This document shows positions 5,698 through 6,578 of a stretch of DNA of 6,578 nucleotides, in pieces. The stretch's first letter is position 1, and each line of letters starts with the position of its first letter. The stretch spans positions 1 to 6,578 of the forward strand of contig CAJXEF010000115.1 of NCBI GenBank assembly GCA_913052545.1. The letters run 5' to 3'. The DNA is from an uncultured Chloroflexota bacterium (lineage in GTDB: Bacteria > Chloroflexota > Dehalococcoidia > UBA3495). A program made the translations under genes and the position numbers. The notes under the pieces are model-generated. The model worked only from the letters and a program-made list of their open reading frames with translations, had not been told where the DNA came from and searched no databases.

Positions 5698-6578
5698 ATG
5701 TCAAATATCGGGGGAATTAAATCGAATTATTTAGCGGGATTTTTATCGATAATTCTTGCTGCAACAATTGGTTGTAACATTTTTGATAACCAACGTGATG
5801 CGAAATTGGTTGATATTATTTTGGTTACGAAAAATCTTCAGGTGGGTCAGCAGAGAGTCTCGTTATTACTCAATGTCGATTCTGGAAAGGAGCAGGCATC
5901 CAGTGGAGTGTTGAGTGCACATTCTGCTGCCGATCGTACGGTAATTGACAAACAAATAGCAGAGTATCACAGGTGGCCATATGGTATGAGGGGTGCCTAT
6001 AGCACCAATATGAATTTTATTCAGCCGGGCCCATGGGAATTGGAGATTCAATTTGATGTGGGAGGGGATGTACATGCAGGACGCTTGAAGTTAAATGTCG
6101 CGGAAAAGTTACCTGTGCCATCGCCCGGGCATCGGCCTCCTCAGACCACGACTCCGACCTTGGTGGAGGATAAAGAAATAGCTCTTCTCACTACCGATTA
6201 TTCCCCAGATCCGGAGCTTTACCAAATATCTATAAAAGAGGCGCTACAGGATGAAAAGCCAGATGTCATTGTATTCGCGTCTCCAGGTTTTTGTACAAGT
6301 CCGACTTGTGGACCGCAAGTAGATACACTGTCTATGCTTAATAAACTGTACCCTCATGAAGCCAATTTTATTCATGTCGAGATTTACGATAATCCATCCG
6401 AGATCCAGGGGAATTTGGAAAAATTAGTATTTGTAGATGCTGTTGAAGATTGGGGATTTACTCAGCTACCGGGTTGGATTAACGAATCCTGGACTTTTGT
6501 CATAGATGGTGATGGAGTAATAAATCAGTGTTTTGAAGGATTTGTGACGTTAGAGGAGCTAGATCATGCCCTTGGATC
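5698..6578 (+). CDS. Lipoprotein with YtkA/FixH-like and thioredoxin-like domains (3' end missing)
   Basis: The frame is open from ATG 5698 to the window end: 293 codons and no stop. A stop (TAA, 5695-5697) directly precedes the ATG, and only a distant GGGG (5680-5683) serves as Shine-Dalgarno. Residues 12-25 are a hydrophobic export segment ending in ATIGC, so Cys26 is the probable lipidated residue, anchoring the protein outside the membrane. Residues about 32-135 resemble a YtkA/FixH-like beta domain, with AYSTNMNFIQPGPWELEIQF (100-119) as the recognisable core. A Pro/Thr-rich linker (139-153) leads to a thioredoxin-like domain with VFASPGFCTSPTCGPQ (192-207), a CX4C pair at Cys199 and Cys204. 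Ser264 stands in ESWTFVID, where I expect the fold's cis-proline. A redox or metal-handling role outside the membrane is possible; the substrate is unknown. The visible end (TLEELDHAL) matches the last helix of such domains, so few residues are probably missing. It is divergent from moxR. Confidence 0.82.
   Translation, partial: MSNIGGIKSNYLAGFLSIILAATIGCNIFDNQRDAKLVDIILVTKNLQVGQQRVSLLLNVDSGKEQASSGVLSAHSAADRTVIDKQIAEYHRWPYGMRGAYSTNMNFIQPGPWELEIQFDVGGDVHAGRLKLNVAEKLPVPSPGHRPPQTTTPTLVEDKEIALLTTDYSPDPELYQISIKEALQDEKPDVIVFASPGFCTSPTCGPQVDTLSMLNKLYPHEANFIHVEIYDNPSEIQGNLEKLVFVDAVEDWGFTQLPGWINESWTFVIDGDGVINQCFEGFVTLEELDHALG

Noticed and set aside
5866..6075. 69-codon minus-strand ORF opposite the lipoprotein gene
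   Set aside because: It is antisense to the YtkA-like domain, which shows recognisable conserved residues on the plus strand.
1..6578. CRISPR array, insertion sequence, att site or phage/defence genes
   Set aside because: No spaced repeats, terminal inverted repeats, transposase or integrase motifs were seen; the only clear repeat is the 13-bp tandem pair at 148-173.

Overview
The window is a bacterial chromosomal segment. It carries a tight leftward (minus-strand) cluster, a partial rightward lipoprotein gene at the right edge, and the probable first codons of another leftward gene at the left edge. Base composition is moderate and slightly AT-rich. The MoxR / DUF58 / TgpA-type transglutaminase set, together with a lipoprotein of a YtkA-like plus thioredoxin-like type that I associate with Chloroflexota and Actinobacteria, suggests an uncultivated Chloroflexota-like bacterium (SAR202-type lineages fit). 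That placement is inference from family resemblance; there is no rRNA or marker gene here.

Layout, in order of minus-strand transcription. A MoxR AAA+ ATPase (best start TTG at 5460, just after a strong Shine-Dalgarno) is followed after 33 bases by a DUF58 protein (GTG start). That gene overlaps the large TgpA-like membrane protein by an ATGA, and TgpA in turn overlaps ogt (O6-methylguanine-DNA methyltransferase) by another ATGA. The four genes therefore look like one operon, with the last three translationally coupled. The upstream starts that give longer products (TTG at 5502 for moxR, TTG at 3259 for tgpA) are less likely than the ones chosen here.

MoxR, DUF58 and transglutaminase proteins are a widespread co-conserved trio, thought to act as an AAA+ chaperone with a membrane-anchored partner and an extracytoplasmic peptidase- or transglutaminase-like enzyme. 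The unusual points are: the transglutaminase domain has Ser in place of the catalytic Cys (Ser586, with His630 and Glu646 kept); its normally plain linker carries a very acidic stretch with two cysteines; and a DNA-repair gene is coupled to the end of the operon.

Right of the cluster, a gap of about 200 bases separates moxR from a divergent lipoprotein gene (ATG at 5698) that runs off the window. It has a lipobox, a YtkA/FixH-like domain, a Pro/Thr linker and a thioredoxin-like domain with a CX4C motif. Left of ogt, a 145-base gap holds a perfect 13-bp tandem duplication next to a promoter-like element and a strong ribosome binding site, leading into a leftward ORF that starts at base 52 and leaves the window.
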